Counted from the first letter of the stretch, positions 1-11,571 are shown. The stretch: 64,000 nt of DNA from Semisulcospira habei (GCA_036245525.1 BTPG01000007.1:123186375-123250374); one strand, 5' to 3'. Made by a program: numbers and translations. The notes: a model not told the origin generated them from the letters alone.

Positions 1-298
1 TCCGTTACTTACAAGGCGCTGTGGAAAACCTCTATTACAAGTGGCTTCTCACGTGGATTGTGAAAAAAATGTGTAGAAAAGTCTTGAGTGAGACATGACA
101 AAATTGAAAAGGCCTTTCATCGCCTAATTTTACTAATCAAAGCTTTAGCAATTCTTGGTTGTTTTGATGAGCTTCTTACCTCCGTAACTGACAGCTTCAC
201 GGTTGTACCTCATTATGGCTTGGTGTTTGTCAGTCTTTTTTTCAGATGGGTCGACCTTGCTATTTTATGGATTAGCTAGGTGGCCTTGCATTTGTTGC
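1..298. other. no gene recognised
   Basis: The short open frame at 88-279 is hydrophobic and lacks recognisable motifs or splice context. I see nothing to annotate before the first hairpin element. Confidence 0.5.
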
Positions 299-502
299 TT
301 AACCCTTTACATGCTGGTACGCTATTGCCTGAAGTGAATTTGACTGATAGTTCAAGGGTGGTGCCAGAATAGCTTGGCGCCAAGCTATTCTGGCACCACC
401 CTTCAACTAAAATGATTGATCTTTCTCCTATATCTGTAATTTAGCCTCCGTAGGACACTGAGTAATTTTGTTTGTAATCAGCCTCAGCATGAAATGAGTT
501 AA
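299..502. mobile_element. TTAA hairpin element, family A
   Basis: TTAA is present at both ends (299-302 and 499-502). The ends are inverted copies (ACCCTTTACATGCTGG and its complement). The centre (about 349-410) is a near-perfect hairpin whose arms carry the family A signature GGTGCCAGAATAGCTTGGCGC. Total 204 bp with no coding capacity. TTAA target sites and C-rich ends are typical of piggyBac-type non-autonomous elements; the assignment to that superfamily is inference, because no transposase is present in the window. Confidence 0.75.
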
Positions 503-1013
503 GATAAATTGAACTGACCACGAAACTGTGGTTTTCAAAGAGGCAACTCCTTTGCGAGCAAGAGGCTTTATTTATTCTCAGTGTGGCTGAAGGGGCTCAT
601 GAGAATACATGCTTGCAGATGGAACGTGCTGGATGAATCGACGGAATGTTTGAAGTCTGTGCAATGTTCGACCTACTGTGGGAATCACTTCTGTGTAAAT
701 CGTACTTTTCAAACTACTCTTCTAAAACCTCTTTTCTAACCGTAGTACCGGACCTAGACGGAATCATGGCGGTTCTCAGTACCGGATATAGACAGAGTTA
801 TGGAACCTGGCGCGGCAGCCGTATAGCCTCCCTTTCAGCGAGCTCTCTAGCGTTTTAAGCGGCCAATCAATGGCCTTCGATCGGCATAGCGCTGGTGTTG
901 TTTCGAAGTTAGTACGCTAGAGAGGACACGTTCGGCTGTAGATAGCTTGTCAATAGGAGTAATCAGTGTAAAATAAAACGACACAACTTCTTTTTTCTTC
1001 CACGGCCAAACAG
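503..1013. other. no gene recognised
   Basis: Unique-looking sequence without a convincing open frame. The 646-858 frame is short and has no recognisable domain. Confidence 0.4.
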
Positions 1014-1228
1014 TTCAACTCCTTCACTGCCGAGAAAGATGAACTAGATCCGTCTGCAGGAGGCATGGATCCTCATGAGTCCCCGCTGTCGCGGGGACTC
1101 ATGAGGATCCATGCCTCGTGCTGTCACCACTGTATATCTGTGTGCCTTGGTCGGGTGGGGTTCTTTGGCGTTGAATCGGCGAAGATTCCAGTAACACGAT
1201 CTGCGTCCACTGGCAGCAAAGGGGTAAA
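1014..1228. mobile_element. hairpin element, family B
   Basis: The strong hairpin is at 1056-1121: two 31-bp arms (GGATCCTCATGAGTCCCCGC type) around a 4-base loop. Outer ends TTCAACTCCTTCACTGCC (left) and GGCAGCAAAGGGGTAAA (right) are inverted copies of each other, with decayed TTAA sites. Unlike family A, the hairpin lies near one end and a ~105-bp non-palindromic tail follows. The same arm motif recurs at least ten times in the window. Confidence 0.65.
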
Positions 1229-1485
1229 ATAGAATGTACGTTTGTGCTCAACGTATTTCGGTTGTAGGACGAAATGTATCGGATATTATTATACTGTGTA
1301 TTCGTCCGCAAAGCACCGCAGTGAAGGGTGTAAAAACGCAGTTGCTGTGACAGCTCAAGGCTAGTAATATCGACGGTACATATTTAGCTTGTCAATAGGA
1401 GTAACCGGTGAAAAATAAAGCGGCATGACATTTTTTCTTCCACGCCCATTGCACAAAAAAAGATGTATTATATTATTTAGCTATA

Positions 1486-1625
1486 TCCATTCCAATCCAA
1501 TCCAGTCCAGTCCAGTCCAGTCCAGTCCAGATAAAGACAACCCAATCTAGTCCAGTCCATTGCAGTCCAATCCAATCCGACCAGACCAGACCAGTCCAGA
1601 CCAAATCAAATCAAATCAAATGTCC
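1486..1625. repeat. CCAGT/CCAAT/CAAAT pentanucleotide tract
   Basis: Degenerate tandem pentamers (CCAGT, then CAAAT) run through this interval. 1229-1485 and 1626-1870 hold no gene that I recognise. Confidence 0.85.
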
Positions 1626-1870
1626 TTATTGTCTTCCGTAGAAACGACAGTAAGAATTTGGCTTACTTCTGAGTCTAAAAACAGCAATTAAATACACATA
1701 AAATATGATCATCCTCCAACAACAAAACCTACCCGTCAAAGGTAGATATATGTATATATAACAATAGATGTAACATGGTAGATGCATTGCGTAACTGGCA
1801 TGAGTTATTTTTAGTCCACGTATACGAATGGTTCTTCGTTTGTTCAGGTTTACTTACAGTTTTTTGTTTG

Positions 1871-1876
1871 TTTATT

Positions 1877-1958
<82 letters not shown>
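1871..1958. repeat. (GT)n microsatellite
   Basis: Near-pure GT dinucleotide run of about 80 bp. It produces a spurious poly-Cys/Val frame. Confidence 0.95.
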
Positions 1959-1961
<3 letters not shown>

Positions 1962-2069
1962 CGTTTAGTACACAGTTTTACAACCTTGTATACAGACCTA
2001 TATCACACATATTTTGTTAAATTTTGAAGGCGCATGTATGTACGACTTTAAGTATAGACCTCCTTCTTC

Positions 2070-2077
2070 AGCTACTG

Positions 2078-2119
<42 letters not shown>
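2070..2119. repeat. (CTA)n microsatellite, left part
   Basis: CTA trinucleotide run interrupted by the hairpin element at 2120-2220. It resumes at 2221. Confidence 0.9.
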
Positions 2120-2220
2120 TACTGAGGAGCAACAGAAATGCGACATTTTTGGAATCATCGGAAACACTTTAGTGTTTCCGGTGATTTAAAAAAATGTCGT
2201 ATTTCTTTTGTCCGTCAGTA
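2120..2220. mobile_element. TA-flanked hairpin element, family E
   Basis: A 101-bp near-perfect palindrome starting TACTGAGGAGCAACAGAAAT and ending with its complement ...CGTCAGTA, flanked on both sides by TA. It interrupts a CTA microsatellite, so the array supplied the TA target. TA duplication fits Tc1/mariner-type MITEs (inference). A related copy is at 41575-41699 and a half copy at 8222-8275. Confidence 0.7.
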
Positions 2221-2275
2221 TACTGCTACTGCAACTACTACTACTACTGCTACTACTTTACTATTACTGCTACTG

Positions 2276-2309
<34 letters not shown>

Positions 2310-2362
2310 AGCTACTGCTACTATACGGCTACTACTATTACTACTACTACTACTACTATTAC
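2221..2362. repeat. (CTA)n microsatellite, right part
   Basis: Continuation of the CTA array with CTG and TTA interruptions. All open frames here are low-complexity artefacts. Confidence 0.9.
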
Positions 2363-2654
2363 CAAGTACAATATCGTCTCCATTTCCAAAGCCAAATGTC
2401 CAGCTCATATAATTATTGGAACTCGTACGCAGCACTTAATAGCTCTATAAGGCTTTCAAAGCTTAAATTGGGCTCCATCCATGCACAGCTTACAACATCG
2501 AAGAAGAAAAGAGTCATTGATTGGTTGGATGGTTGGCTGACCGGTTGGTGGGCCGCCTGGCTGTCTGCTTAACTGATCGAGTGCTTGTTTCCACAGTAAA
2601 AAAAAAAAGAAAAAATATAAAAAAAGAAAAGAAAAGAACACAATTCAAAATTCT

Positions 2655-2830
2655 GCAAGAGGCATAGATCCTCATGAGCCCCGCAGTTGCGGGGGCTCAT
2701 GAGAATCTATGCCTCTTGCTGAGGCTATATTGCATCTATGTTCCTTGGACGGCTGGGGCTCTTTGGCGTTGAATTAACAAAGATTTAAGAAACACAATCT
2801 GCGTTCACTGGCGGTGAAGGCGTTGATCCT
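2655..2830. mobile_element. hairpin element, family B
   Basis: The hairpin (2655-2719) is GCAAGAGGCATAGATCCTCA... folded on its complement. The tail to about 2830 ends CACTGGCGGTGAAGGCGTT, like the right end of the 1014-1228 copy. The left outer end is not clear. Confidence 0.6.
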
Positions 2831-3694
2831 GTGTTAGCAACCGATACTCTTGCATGACGAAACAAGATGGATAAGTGTGCCTTAAACGGAAGCTCTGTGA
2901 AAGCAAAAGACAGTAAGTCCATTTTAGCGAAAAGCGAAATGTTCATTGTAATACAACAAAAATTGCGCTTTTCACAAACAAGGATTTAGTATTTTGCCTC
3001 CGTAGGGCACAGACGGTTGCAATACCATTTCAGAATTTTTTTTTGGAGTGTGCGCATTATTCTCTTTCACAGCGCTCACACACACGTGATATGTGTCGCT
3101 GATGACAGTTTAGTGGTAGTTCTCTCAAGATGGTGCTTACCTATGATGACAGGGTGTAGTGTGGTAACGACACCAACACACACGCTTATGTTTTATTGTT
3201 TTAATGACAGTAAGGCAATGGCAATAAACACTATTTTACATTATCTTCTCGACTGGCAAGCACTACCTTCATCCCATCTTCCGAGGTGCCAAGCTTATCA
3301 TCCATCTACTACCCCAAATCTACAACTGTCGACAGAGCACCAATGGTTGGCGTTGGATGTTCAACAGCCCACACCGTTCGGGTATGAAAGCCTTGGACAA
3401 ACATGAGCAATCGTTTCCCCAACAATACACCCGTGTTCGGCGACGCCAGAGCTTGATGACGGCTAACACTCGATTAGCGGCCACCCGATCTCTACACACA
3501 CGGGGATAGGGCTGCGGGGTGGGGACTGGAGGTCGAGGTGGTGCGCAGGCTGGGGTAGAGAGAAGTGCATTTATCTATGTACGGTATTATCCCCTTCCCT
3601 TTCGCTGTACGTACATTTCTGTTTCTGAAATCTTTCTTCATTCAACGACCAAAAGCCAACACCGTTCAAGAAACGTGGATACAAATTAGTCTGA
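2831..3694. other. no gene recognised
   Basis: The 3017-3406 frame (129 codons) has no recognisable domain and no clear splice signals. I treat it as chance. Confidence 0.4.
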
Positions 3695-3800
3695 GCAAGA
3701 GGCATAGATCATCATGAGCCCCCGCGAATGCGGGGGCTCATGAGGATCTGTGTCTCTTGCAGTTGGATATTGTTCACTTTTTCTCGGGAGTGAAGGGGTT
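3695..3800. mobile_element. hairpin element, family B
   Basis: Hairpin 3695-3760 with CATGAGCCCCCGC arms, followed by a short tail ending GAGTGAAGGGGTTA. Confidence 0.6.
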
Positions 3801-4634
3801 ATTTTTTTCCTAATCACTTCCTAATCAAAACTTTCTTTTTATAGCGACTAGAAGAAAGAAGTATGGTACATTCACACACATTGTGAAAATGGTCCAAACG
3901 TCAAAAGGTGATTTTCAGACCATGAAATTGCAAAACCAATCAAATAAATGTGTTGTGCATTTTCATATTTGCGATTGTTCTGTTTGTTAGTTTATACGGC
4001 ACTGTTTCCTACAAGTTACGCACTCACTTTCAGAGAAAAGTGCAACATTTTCGCAGAAAACGAACTTAAACAAAAGCAAGCCTATGAAATAGCGACAATC
4101 TACCGTTGATTTCACTACCAATTTTTGCCATACAATTTTTTTTTTATTACAAGTCGTCTGTGATCGGGAATGGCTTCAGAATTTGAGAAACGTTATTTAT
4201 AACTGTACAGGACCAGAGTTGTGTGTTCTTATGTTGATTTTGCAAGGGACAAAATATATTCGGCTATCCTAGCAATGGGGATGTCTTTTGACATTGACTC
4301 AAATGATTTTCTTTACCCCGGCTTGACGTGTGGTGTAGCACTGCCGGACGTCGGATAGCGGGCTATGCTGTAGACATCATTGTATTTTGAAGGACTAGGG
4401 CATAGCCCAGTGCACACATTTCGAACGAGTTATTTTGAGAGCCGGTTATTCTCTATACGTGAGTAAAAGGAATTATGGCAGCCATAACCACGTGATACTA
4501 CGTGAGAGGATAATACACACTTGGCATCATGTAGCTCATCCTGCAGAATGAGTGAATGATAAATGGATGTGTGTGTTCCTCAGTGTTTTGCCATGTGTTG
4601 TATGGGCAGACAGTGAACTTCCCTATGAGGGATT
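3801..4634. other. no gene recognised
   Basis: AT-rich sequence without a supported feature. Confidence 0.4.
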
Positions 4635-4710
4635 AATAAAGTATTATTGTATTGAATTGTATTGTATTGTATTGTACTGTAATGTTCTGTATTGTATTGT
4701 ACTGCATTGG
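4635..4710. repeat. TATTG pentanucleotide repeat
   Basis: Imperfect tandem GTATT units. Confidence 0.85.
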
Positions 4711-4801
4711 CTTGATGAATGTGTATGCAAACACACACTCGTCAAAATGATGAATCGTTTATGTGTCAAATTTGTCTCTTAGTCTGTCTGCCTCTCTCTC
4801 T

Positions 4802-4803
<2 letters not shown>

Positions 4804-4896
<93 letters not shown>

Positions 4897-4999
4897 CGCG
4901 CGCGCGCACGCACACGCACACACACACACACATGCACGAACGCACTCACGCGCACACACACGCGGTACACGCCACACTGGCACACGAACACACACACAT

Positions 5000-5075
<76 letters not shown>
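4804..5075. repeat. compound (CA)n microsatellite
   Basis: About 270 bp of CA repeats with a CG-rich interrupted middle (about 4894-4985). The long His/Thr and Cys/Val frames on both strands are artefacts of the repeat. Confidence 0.95.
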
Positions 5076-5077
<2 letters not shown>

Positions 5078-5436
5078 CACACAAGACCCGTGCACAAACG
5101 CCCGAACCTGAAAACACTCCACTATCACTCCACTACTCCACTCTCACGCATGACTAAGTCAAGACTATGTCATTGCGCATATCGTTATGAAAGTTCTGAA
5201 TCAAATACATCAGTCTGCTACAGTACGAGCCAATAAAAAAAAAAACCTCGCCCTGCATTACACGAAATAATGTTTCCTTTTCCCAGACCATAAAAGCATG
5301 CTAATTCATAAACAACCGCGTGACGCCAGTTATGACTTTTCCCTTTCAACGCCGCATAAACAGCTCACGTGAAACACTGATTCCGTCAACACTGATTTGC
5401 TTCTAAAGGTGCAGCCCAACGACAGGCATTAATAAC

Positions 5437-5505
5437 GTGTGCTGGTCTGTGATTTTGGACCTTACGGCTTTCAGCCGTAAGATCCAAAATCACAGACCAG
5501 CACAC
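5437..5505. repeat. perfect-type hairpin, family F
   Basis: Arms of 33 bp (GTGTGCTGGTCTGTGATTTT...) around a 3-base loop, almost fully paired. A decayed copy lies at 37295-37367 in intron 6 of NSRP1, so this is a dispersed family. Confidence 0.7.
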
Positions 5506-5688
5506 AGCCATAGGCGTAAAGTCTCCAAATCACGGAGCAGCGCGCATATTTTGAATACAGTGTGTATCGGTTTTCACGCATAACAAGGCTTGCAAAACAA
5601 AACTGAATTTATAAGCAATTTGCTAATCAGGGAGTTGTGTAAGAAAAATGCAGACCTAACAAGTGGCTGGTACGCGTGTGAAATGTGA

Positions 5689-5903
5689 CTAACCCTTTTA
5701 GCCACAAGGTCACATTTCTCAAATTTTGGAGGTGTTGCCTAATGACTATGTACCAGTTGCAGGAGACGGATTGACGATAATAATTCAAGGATAGTGCCAG
5801 ATTAGCTTGGCGCCTTCGGGCACTAAGCTAACCTGGCACCACCCTTAAATTATCATGGTCAGGCCATCTCCTGCAGTAGGGATCCGGGGCTAAAAAGGGT
5901 TTC
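5689..5903. mobile_element. hairpin element, family A
   Basis: Typical family A layout: outer arms AACCCTTTTAGCC / GGGGCTAAAAAGGGTT, inner hairpin at about 5776-5860. TTAA sites have decayed to CTAA and TTCA. Confidence 0.65.
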
Positions 5904-6071
5904 AGTTTCACCGGAATCGGCACAACTACACACCGGTTTGTAGGAGACGGACCGACCATTCAAGATTCAAGATGACTTTATTGTTGCTATATAGCAAAAT
6001 GTGTCTTGCCTATGACAGGACAACAAACAACAACAAAGACGACAACAAAAAGCCACCAAATGTATTAGCCA

Positions 6072-7281
6072 GAGTGCTGGACAAGAGGTCTAACTTAGTA
6101 TATCTTACTATCTTACTATAGTGCTGGACAAGAGGTCTAACTTAGTATATCTTACTATCTTACTATAGTGCGGGACAAGAGGTCTAACTTAGTATATCTT
6201 ACTATAGTGCTGGACAAGAGGTCTAACTTAGTATATCTTACTATAGTGCTGGACAAGAGGTCTAACTTAGTAGATCTTACTATCTTACTATAGTGCTGGA
6301 CAAGAGGTCTAACTTAGTATATCTTACTATAGTGCTGGACAAGAGGTCTAACTTAGTATATCTTACTATCTTACTATAGTGCTGGACAAGAGGTCTAACT
6401 TAGTATATCTTACTATCTTACTAAATTGCTGGACAAGAGGTCTAACTTAGTATATCTTACTATCTTACTAGTGCTGAACAAGAGGTCTAACTTAGTATAT
6501 CTTACTATCTTACTATAGTGCTGGACAAGAGGTCTAACTTAGTATACCTTACTATATTACTATAGTGCTGGACAAGAGGTCTAACTTAGTATATCTTACT
6601 ATAGTGCTGGACAAGAGGTCTAACTTAGTATATCTTACTATAGTGCTGGACAAGAGGTCTAACTTAGTATATCTTACTATAGTGCTGGACAAGAGGTCTA
6701 ACTTAGTATATCTTACTATAGTGCTGGACAAGAGGTCTAACTTAGTATATCTTACTATCTTACTATAGTGCTGGACAAGAGGTCTAACTTAGTATATCTT
6801 ACTATCTTACTAAATTGCTGGACAAGAGGTCTAACTTAGTATATCTTACTATCTTACTATCTTACTATAGTGCTGGACAAGAGGTCTAACTTAGTATATC
6901 TTACTATAGTGCTGGACAAGAGGTCTAACTTAGTATATCTTACTATAGTGCTGGACAAGAGGTCTAACTTAGTATATCTTACTATCTTACTATAGTGCTG
7001 GACAAAGAGGTCTAACTTAGTATATCTTACTATCTTACTAAATTGCTGGACAAGAGGTCTAACTTAGTATATCTTACTATCTTACTATCTTACTATAGTG
7101 CTGGACAAGAGGTCTAACTTAGTATATCTTACTATAGTGCTGGACAAGAGGTCTAACTTAGCTTAGTATATCTTACTATAGTGCTGGACAAGAGGTCTAA
7201 CTTAGTATATCTTACTATAGTGCTGGACAAGAGGTCTTAGTATATCTTACTATAGTGCTGGACAAGAGGTCTAACTTAGCT
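6072..7281. repeat. 39/47-bp minisatellite, about 28 copies
   Basis: The 39-bp unit starts AGTGCTGGACAAGAGGTCTA and ends TATATCTTACTAT. Many units carry an extra CTTACTAT octamer, giving 47 bp, and two carry it twice. I count about 28 occurrences of the GACAAGAGGTC core. Where 39-bp units run together the array is open in one frame (13-residue repeat LDKRSNLVYLTIV), but the 8-bp variants break the frame, so coding is unlikely. Confidence 0.95.
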
Positions 7282-7476
7282 TATGAAGTTTGAATGTCGT
7301 AAAATGAAAGACTTCTTCCATAACACACACGAGGCATTAGAAAACCACTGTTACCTATAAGTACTCAAACGGATTGTGAAAGAGGCGTAGAGAAGATTCA
7401 TTAGTCTAAGACAACACTGATAACCCGTTGCATGGGCAAATATCAGCAGTCCAAGCCCGCCATGGAGCAGTTCGCT

Positions 7477-7690
7477 ATAACTCATTCTACCCCAACACCG
7501 AAATCCCCAAATTTTGCCGTTGTCCTCTGAAGACTGCACTCTAGTGCAGGTCACAGATCGACCATATTAGTTCAAGGGTGATGCCAGAATAGCTTGGCGC
7601 CCATAGGCGCCAAGCTATTCTGGCATCACCCTTGACCTATTATGGTCGATTCTTATCTTGCTCTGGTGTGTCTGGGGTAGAATGAGTTAA
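7477..7690. mobile_element. hairpin element, family A (CTACCCC subfamily)
   Basis: Outer end AACTCATTCTACCCCAACAC and right end GGTAGAATGAGTTAA. The inner hairpin (about 7559-7651) has GGTGATGCC / GGCATCACC arms. Nearly the same sequence as the copy at 48429-48642. The left TTAA reads ATAA. Confidence 0.75.
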
Positions 7691-7920
7691 GTAATATGGT
7701 CCTTTTCCGCCGCCTTATGAAAAGACATGCCAAGAACATTTATAAATGCTAATACATAAAATTAAATTTTACTGCCCGGAGAATGCCGCTTTAAAGGTGC
7801 CCATTACAATTCCATTGGTACGTCTAGGCATAGAAAGATATAACAGGCCTTAAGCATCATAAAATTGCCTGCCATATATTTTCAGAATGGGATAGGAAAC
7901 TAAGATGCTTGCACCTTTCA

Positions 7921-7982
7921 TTCATTCGAGACGTGCGGCATACAGATACGCGGCAAATGCCACGTGTCGTATGCCGCGCGAG
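7921..7982. repeat. imperfect GC-rich palindrome, family I
   Basis: GCGGCATACAGATACGCGG folds on CCACGTGTCGTATGCCGC. A half-copy (TTCGAGGCGTGTCGCATACA) is at about 8190-8212. Confidence 0.5.
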
Positions 7983-8221
7983 TCCAATGTGTTAATGATA
8001 TTCTAGCAAAAAGAAAAAGAAAAGAAATACATATTGTAGCCAAAAGGGTTGGATGTTGTTCATGATAAAAAGTTTCCTTGTGTAAAGCAGTAACAAAGTC
8101 AAACATCAATATACATTAAATTGTTAAATAATCTATTGAAACGCATGCAAGTCAGAACAAATCTGTTTTACTTTACATGCATTTAACTTATTCGAGGCGT
8201 GTCGCATACACATACAATCTG

Positions 8222-8275
8222 TACTGACGAGCAAAAGAAATGCGACATTTCTGGAATCATCGGAAACACTTTAGT
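8222..8275. mobile_element. half of a family E hairpin element
   Basis: Left arm TACTGACGAGCAAAAGAAAT and onward only; the complementary arm is missing. Confidence 0.6.
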
Positions 8276-8734
8276 CAGAGACCTCCGCAGTTGAAGCTGG
8301 CAGTGAGTACAACATTGGGATGGTACCACAAGGGAAGAAGGTATTTCGACTTCATTTAGTCAGATTTGGTGATGGGACTTCTTCCAAGCTGCCGCTGGAC
8401 ATGAAACGCTCATACAGAAACGAAAAAGTTGTAGTCCGCCTGAGCTTAAAATTCTGATCTGGAATATCATTGCACTCAGCTGTATTCGACAGTGTAACAA
8501 AATAAATCGAACTCTTGACAGTAAATCCATTATGATCAATACACCAAAGTCAGAACTAATAGCCGAGCACGGTTGTGACTGGTGCGCCGTCGCAGGTAAA
8601 AGTGCAGTTATGCACAATCTGCCCTACTCTGCTGCTCTGCCCTGTGAATACAAAAGAAATTAAGTCCTTTTTTGTGTGAAAAGCGAGATTTTCATTGTAA
8701 TAACATGAAAAGTTTGCTTTTCATAAAAGTGGAA

Positions 8735-8950
8735 TTAACTCATTCAGCCCGACGGCTGTATTTCCCAAAAATTTTAGAGGCGTCATCTAATGACTATGTA
8801 CCACTTGCAGGAGATGGATCGACCATGATAATTCAAGGGCAGTGCCAGATTAGCTTGGCGCCTGTCGGCGCCAAGCTAATCTGGCACTACCCTTGAATTA
8901 TCATGGTCGACCCATCTCCTGCTGTAGTGCGTCAGGGCTGAATGGGTTAA
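8735..8950. mobile_element. TTAA hairpin element, family A
   Basis: TTAA at 8735-8738 and 8947-8950. Left end TTAACTCATTCAGCCCGACG, right end GTCAGGGCTGAATGGGTTAA. The hairpin core is at about 8815-8914 with a GGCGCC apex. 216 bp. Confidence 0.8.
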
Positions 8951-9217
8951 TGACGTTTGCATTCACAAGGCCGTATGTACTCTCATGACTTCACGAGGAT
9001 TTCGTTTTTGTCACCATTTGAGGGTGAGGCAGGCGAGTGAGGAAGGTTAGGCAGTAAGAGGACCGGGGTGTTTTGTTTGTTTGTTTCTTTTTCAAGAATC
9101 TTATGCCTTATTTGAAATTTTGCACAGGAGCAGGATGTTGGAATTTGCTTGAAATGTTTTGCTGGATAAGAAGAGACTTGTTTGTTGTTTCGATTCATAT
9201 CACCCTTACCCCTTTTC
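8951..9217. other. no gene recognised
   Basis: Short overlapping frames on both strands without domains. Confidence 0.4.
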
Positions 9218-9289
9218 GTGTCGCTAGTGGTTTTTGTCGCGATGATTCCTATAGGAATCATCGGGACAAAAACCGCTGCCGATACGCAA
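9218..9289. mobile_element. hairpin element, family C
   Basis: Arms GTGGTTTTTGTCGCGATGAT / ATCATCGGGACAAAAACCGC around CCTATAGG. This is the family C core, also found at 13578, 34471, 40588 and 42055. Confidence 0.65.
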
Positions 9290-9665
9290 ACTGTTAGCTT
9301 TACCAGTAGGCTCCATTTTGTGCAAGTCTGAGTTGCCCTGCAGATGGTGACTTGAGGTGCGCATTAGTTTTGGCTGTGCTTGGTTGTGGGGTTGTATTGG
9401 ATTGGAATTAGGTTCATAGCCAGGACATGAGACGATTGGCCTCGTCAAAACTGTATTGTCCCATGTCAAGTGGACTAGGGAAATTTTCGTTTTGATCCGA
9501 GATACATATAGCAAAATTGCGTTTTCCGTTTTCCCGCAGTCGCTCGACGTTCCATACGCAGTTGCGCCCTTCCCCATTCAAATAATATTTGAGGGACGAG
9601 ATGAGGATATATCATTATGATTTAAGCTTTCATCCCGTAGTAAAAAAAAGAAAGTTGCAAGGTTC

Positions 9666-9668
<3 letters not shown>

Positions 9669-9748
<80 letters not shown>

Positions 9749-9752
9749 TCTC
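9669..9752. repeat. (TC)n microsatellite
   Basis: About 80 bp of nearly pure CT dinucleotides. 9290-9668 and 9753-10144 hold no gene that I recognise. Confidence 0.95.
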
Positions 9753-10144
9753 CATCAAACAGCGTGTCAGTGTCTGGCTATCGATATGCAGTCAAAGAGT
9801 TTTAATTAGAGCGATCAGGAGCGGCCTTGTTGAGAGTTCAGATCGATGTCTCCTCGCGCAGGCTCACACGGCACACCGGAAGTGGGGTGGCGAGACTTCC
9901 GGCTAGACTCGCTCTCACATCGGATCAGAGAGCGCCAGCACCTAAGTAGATCGCACCCACCAAACCTGTCATCTTACACTGCAGCCATACTCATAATTAA
10001 ACCCAGACAACATAATTTTCTGCACGAAACAGGCATACAACTCGTAAGTAAAATAAATTCGATTGAATTATAATGAACCACTTCGGCGGAGTTAAGCGTC
10101 TTGCAGGCTGACGGTACCAAATGCAGAATAGTGCATACATTTTG

Positions 10145-10219
10145 CATCTTCAATCAGCATATATTTTCATGGACCCCTGCAAATGCAGGGGTTCATGAGA
10201 ATATATGCTGGGTGAAGAT
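10145..10219. repeat. hairpin, family B variant
   Basis: CATCTTCAATCAGCATATAT... folds on ATATATGCTGGGTGAAGATG with a CCCCTGC-AAAT-GCAGGGG apex. A decayed partner lies at about 10289-10415. Confidence 0.6.
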
Positions 10220-10805
10220 GGATACAGTTAGCCACAGGGGATTACTAGAATTTACCAAATGCAGTAATAGACATAAAAATTTCGCCTTCAGCCGACTTAA
10301 ATTCTTATGAATTCATGCATTCGCAAGGATTTATGAGAATCTGCGCTGGTTGAAGGTGAATACAATTAACCACAGGGGCTTACTAGAATCTATGCTACTT
10401 GCAGGGGCTCATGAGAAGCTATATACGTACCAGATGTGAAGAGCTTACTAGTCAAGTTCAGACTCCGCTGGTTTGTGAAAGCCGTCTGCAATCATCGCGA
10501 ATCTTGTCGTTCGTTAGACGTGGTGCTCTAATGCAGCCTACGTCAGAGTCGTCTGGTAAGGTGGTTGTTGGCTCCGCGGTCATGTTCAGCAGCCTAGACG
10601 GTCCACTTGTGGTGGACAGTGCGCTAGCACTCGCGTATAAAACAGTCAATTGCTGAGAAATTGACCAGGGAACAATTCAAGCAGCAAGCCAGCCAAATAC
10701 TAACAAGGATACTCTCGTCTATCAGCGCAGTTTCAGCAAGTGTAGCGTTACGAGACACAACTAGCCACGCTGAATACACATTAACTGATGCTTATTTTAC
10801 AAACA
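10220..10805. other. no gene recognised
   Basis: Two frames (10399-10656 + and 10458-10649 -) overlap without domains. A TATAAAA-like string near 10636 has no supported gene next to it. Confidence 0.35.
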
Positions 10806-10954
10806 CTAATCCGTTACATCCTGAGGCTACTTATATTTTTAAAATTGCTTATTCTCCTATGAATGCCACATTACAGATTAGGAGAGAGATCAACCATTCT
10901 ATCATGGTCAAAGTCAAAGTTTAGGTAATAGTGTATCAGGATGAAAAGGGTTAA
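10806..10954. mobile_element. coreless family A-like TTAA element
   Basis: Ends CTAATCCGTTACATCCTGAG and ATCAGGATGAAAAGGGTTAA match the outer arms of the copy at 42907-43110, but the hairpin core is absent, leaving 149 bp. It looks like a core-deleted or ancestral form. Confidence 0.55.
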
Positions 10955-11494
10955 CTGATCCTCATTTTAAATCTGAAAACTGCAGGATATGACGTATCAA
11001 ACTACCGTTTAAGAAGACGCTCAATGATAGCCCAGAACCATAACAAACAGTTCATTAAAAGGGTCTCCAACCCGTTGAACTCGAAGTAATGATGTGTACG
11101 GTCCTGAGAAATTCAAGTGCACGATACTGATAGAGATTTTGATATGTTATGTAGCAGGTGTCAAATTTAAAAGAGGCGTCACTAATTGTTCGGTCCGCTT
11201 GGTTAATTTGTTTCATAACAGTACACTCGCTTGAATTGCGTTGAAACGCCGTGATATAAGCAACAGTATCCAGACGCAGTACGCATTGTTTATTTTTTAT
11301 ATCAAACCAGTTCTGTTTTCTAATAAACCAGCCAAACGACCAATAAACCAAGCAACCAGCTTACCAGCCAAACAACCATCAAATCTACATATCAAATGTG
11401 AAAATCAAAAGAAAAATGTCACTAGTCAGCTTGGCATGGGACAATATTTTTTTTTTCTGAATCTGAATGGCTGTTGTGCCTGTATCAGACATAT
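10955..11494. other. no gene recognised
   Basis: Overlapping short frames on opposite strands. No splice-bounded exon that I trust. Confidence 0.35.
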
Positions 11495-11571
11495 TAACTC
11501 TATCGAGATCTGTTGTATACGGAAACGCGGCTATTGGCGCGTATCCGTATGAGGCACGTCTCGATAGAGTT
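11495..11571. repeat. hairpin, family J
   Basis: AACTCTATCGAGATCTGTTG... pairs with ...GGCACGTCTCGATAGAGTT; inner arms ATACGGAAACGCG / CGCGTATCCGTAT. Single copy in the window. The AACTC...GAGTT ends resemble the TTAA families. Confidence 0.55.

Noticed and set aside
349..410. MicroRNA precursor interpretation of family A hairpins
   Set aside because: Arms are almost perfectly paired and dispersed in many copies at TTAA sites, which fits mobile elements better. Small-RNA data could still reveal siRNAs.
2138..2572. 144-codon + frame rich in Leu/Thr/Tyr
   Set aside because: It is a translation of the CTA microsatellite and the family E hairpin; other frames over the same bases are equally open.
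4719..5236. Long His/Thr and Cys/Val frames
   Set aside because: Produced by the CA microsatellite on both strands.
6072..7281. CRISPR-like array
   Set aside because: Units are head-to-tail without unique spacers; the only variation is an 8-bp insert. Eukaryotic minisatellite.
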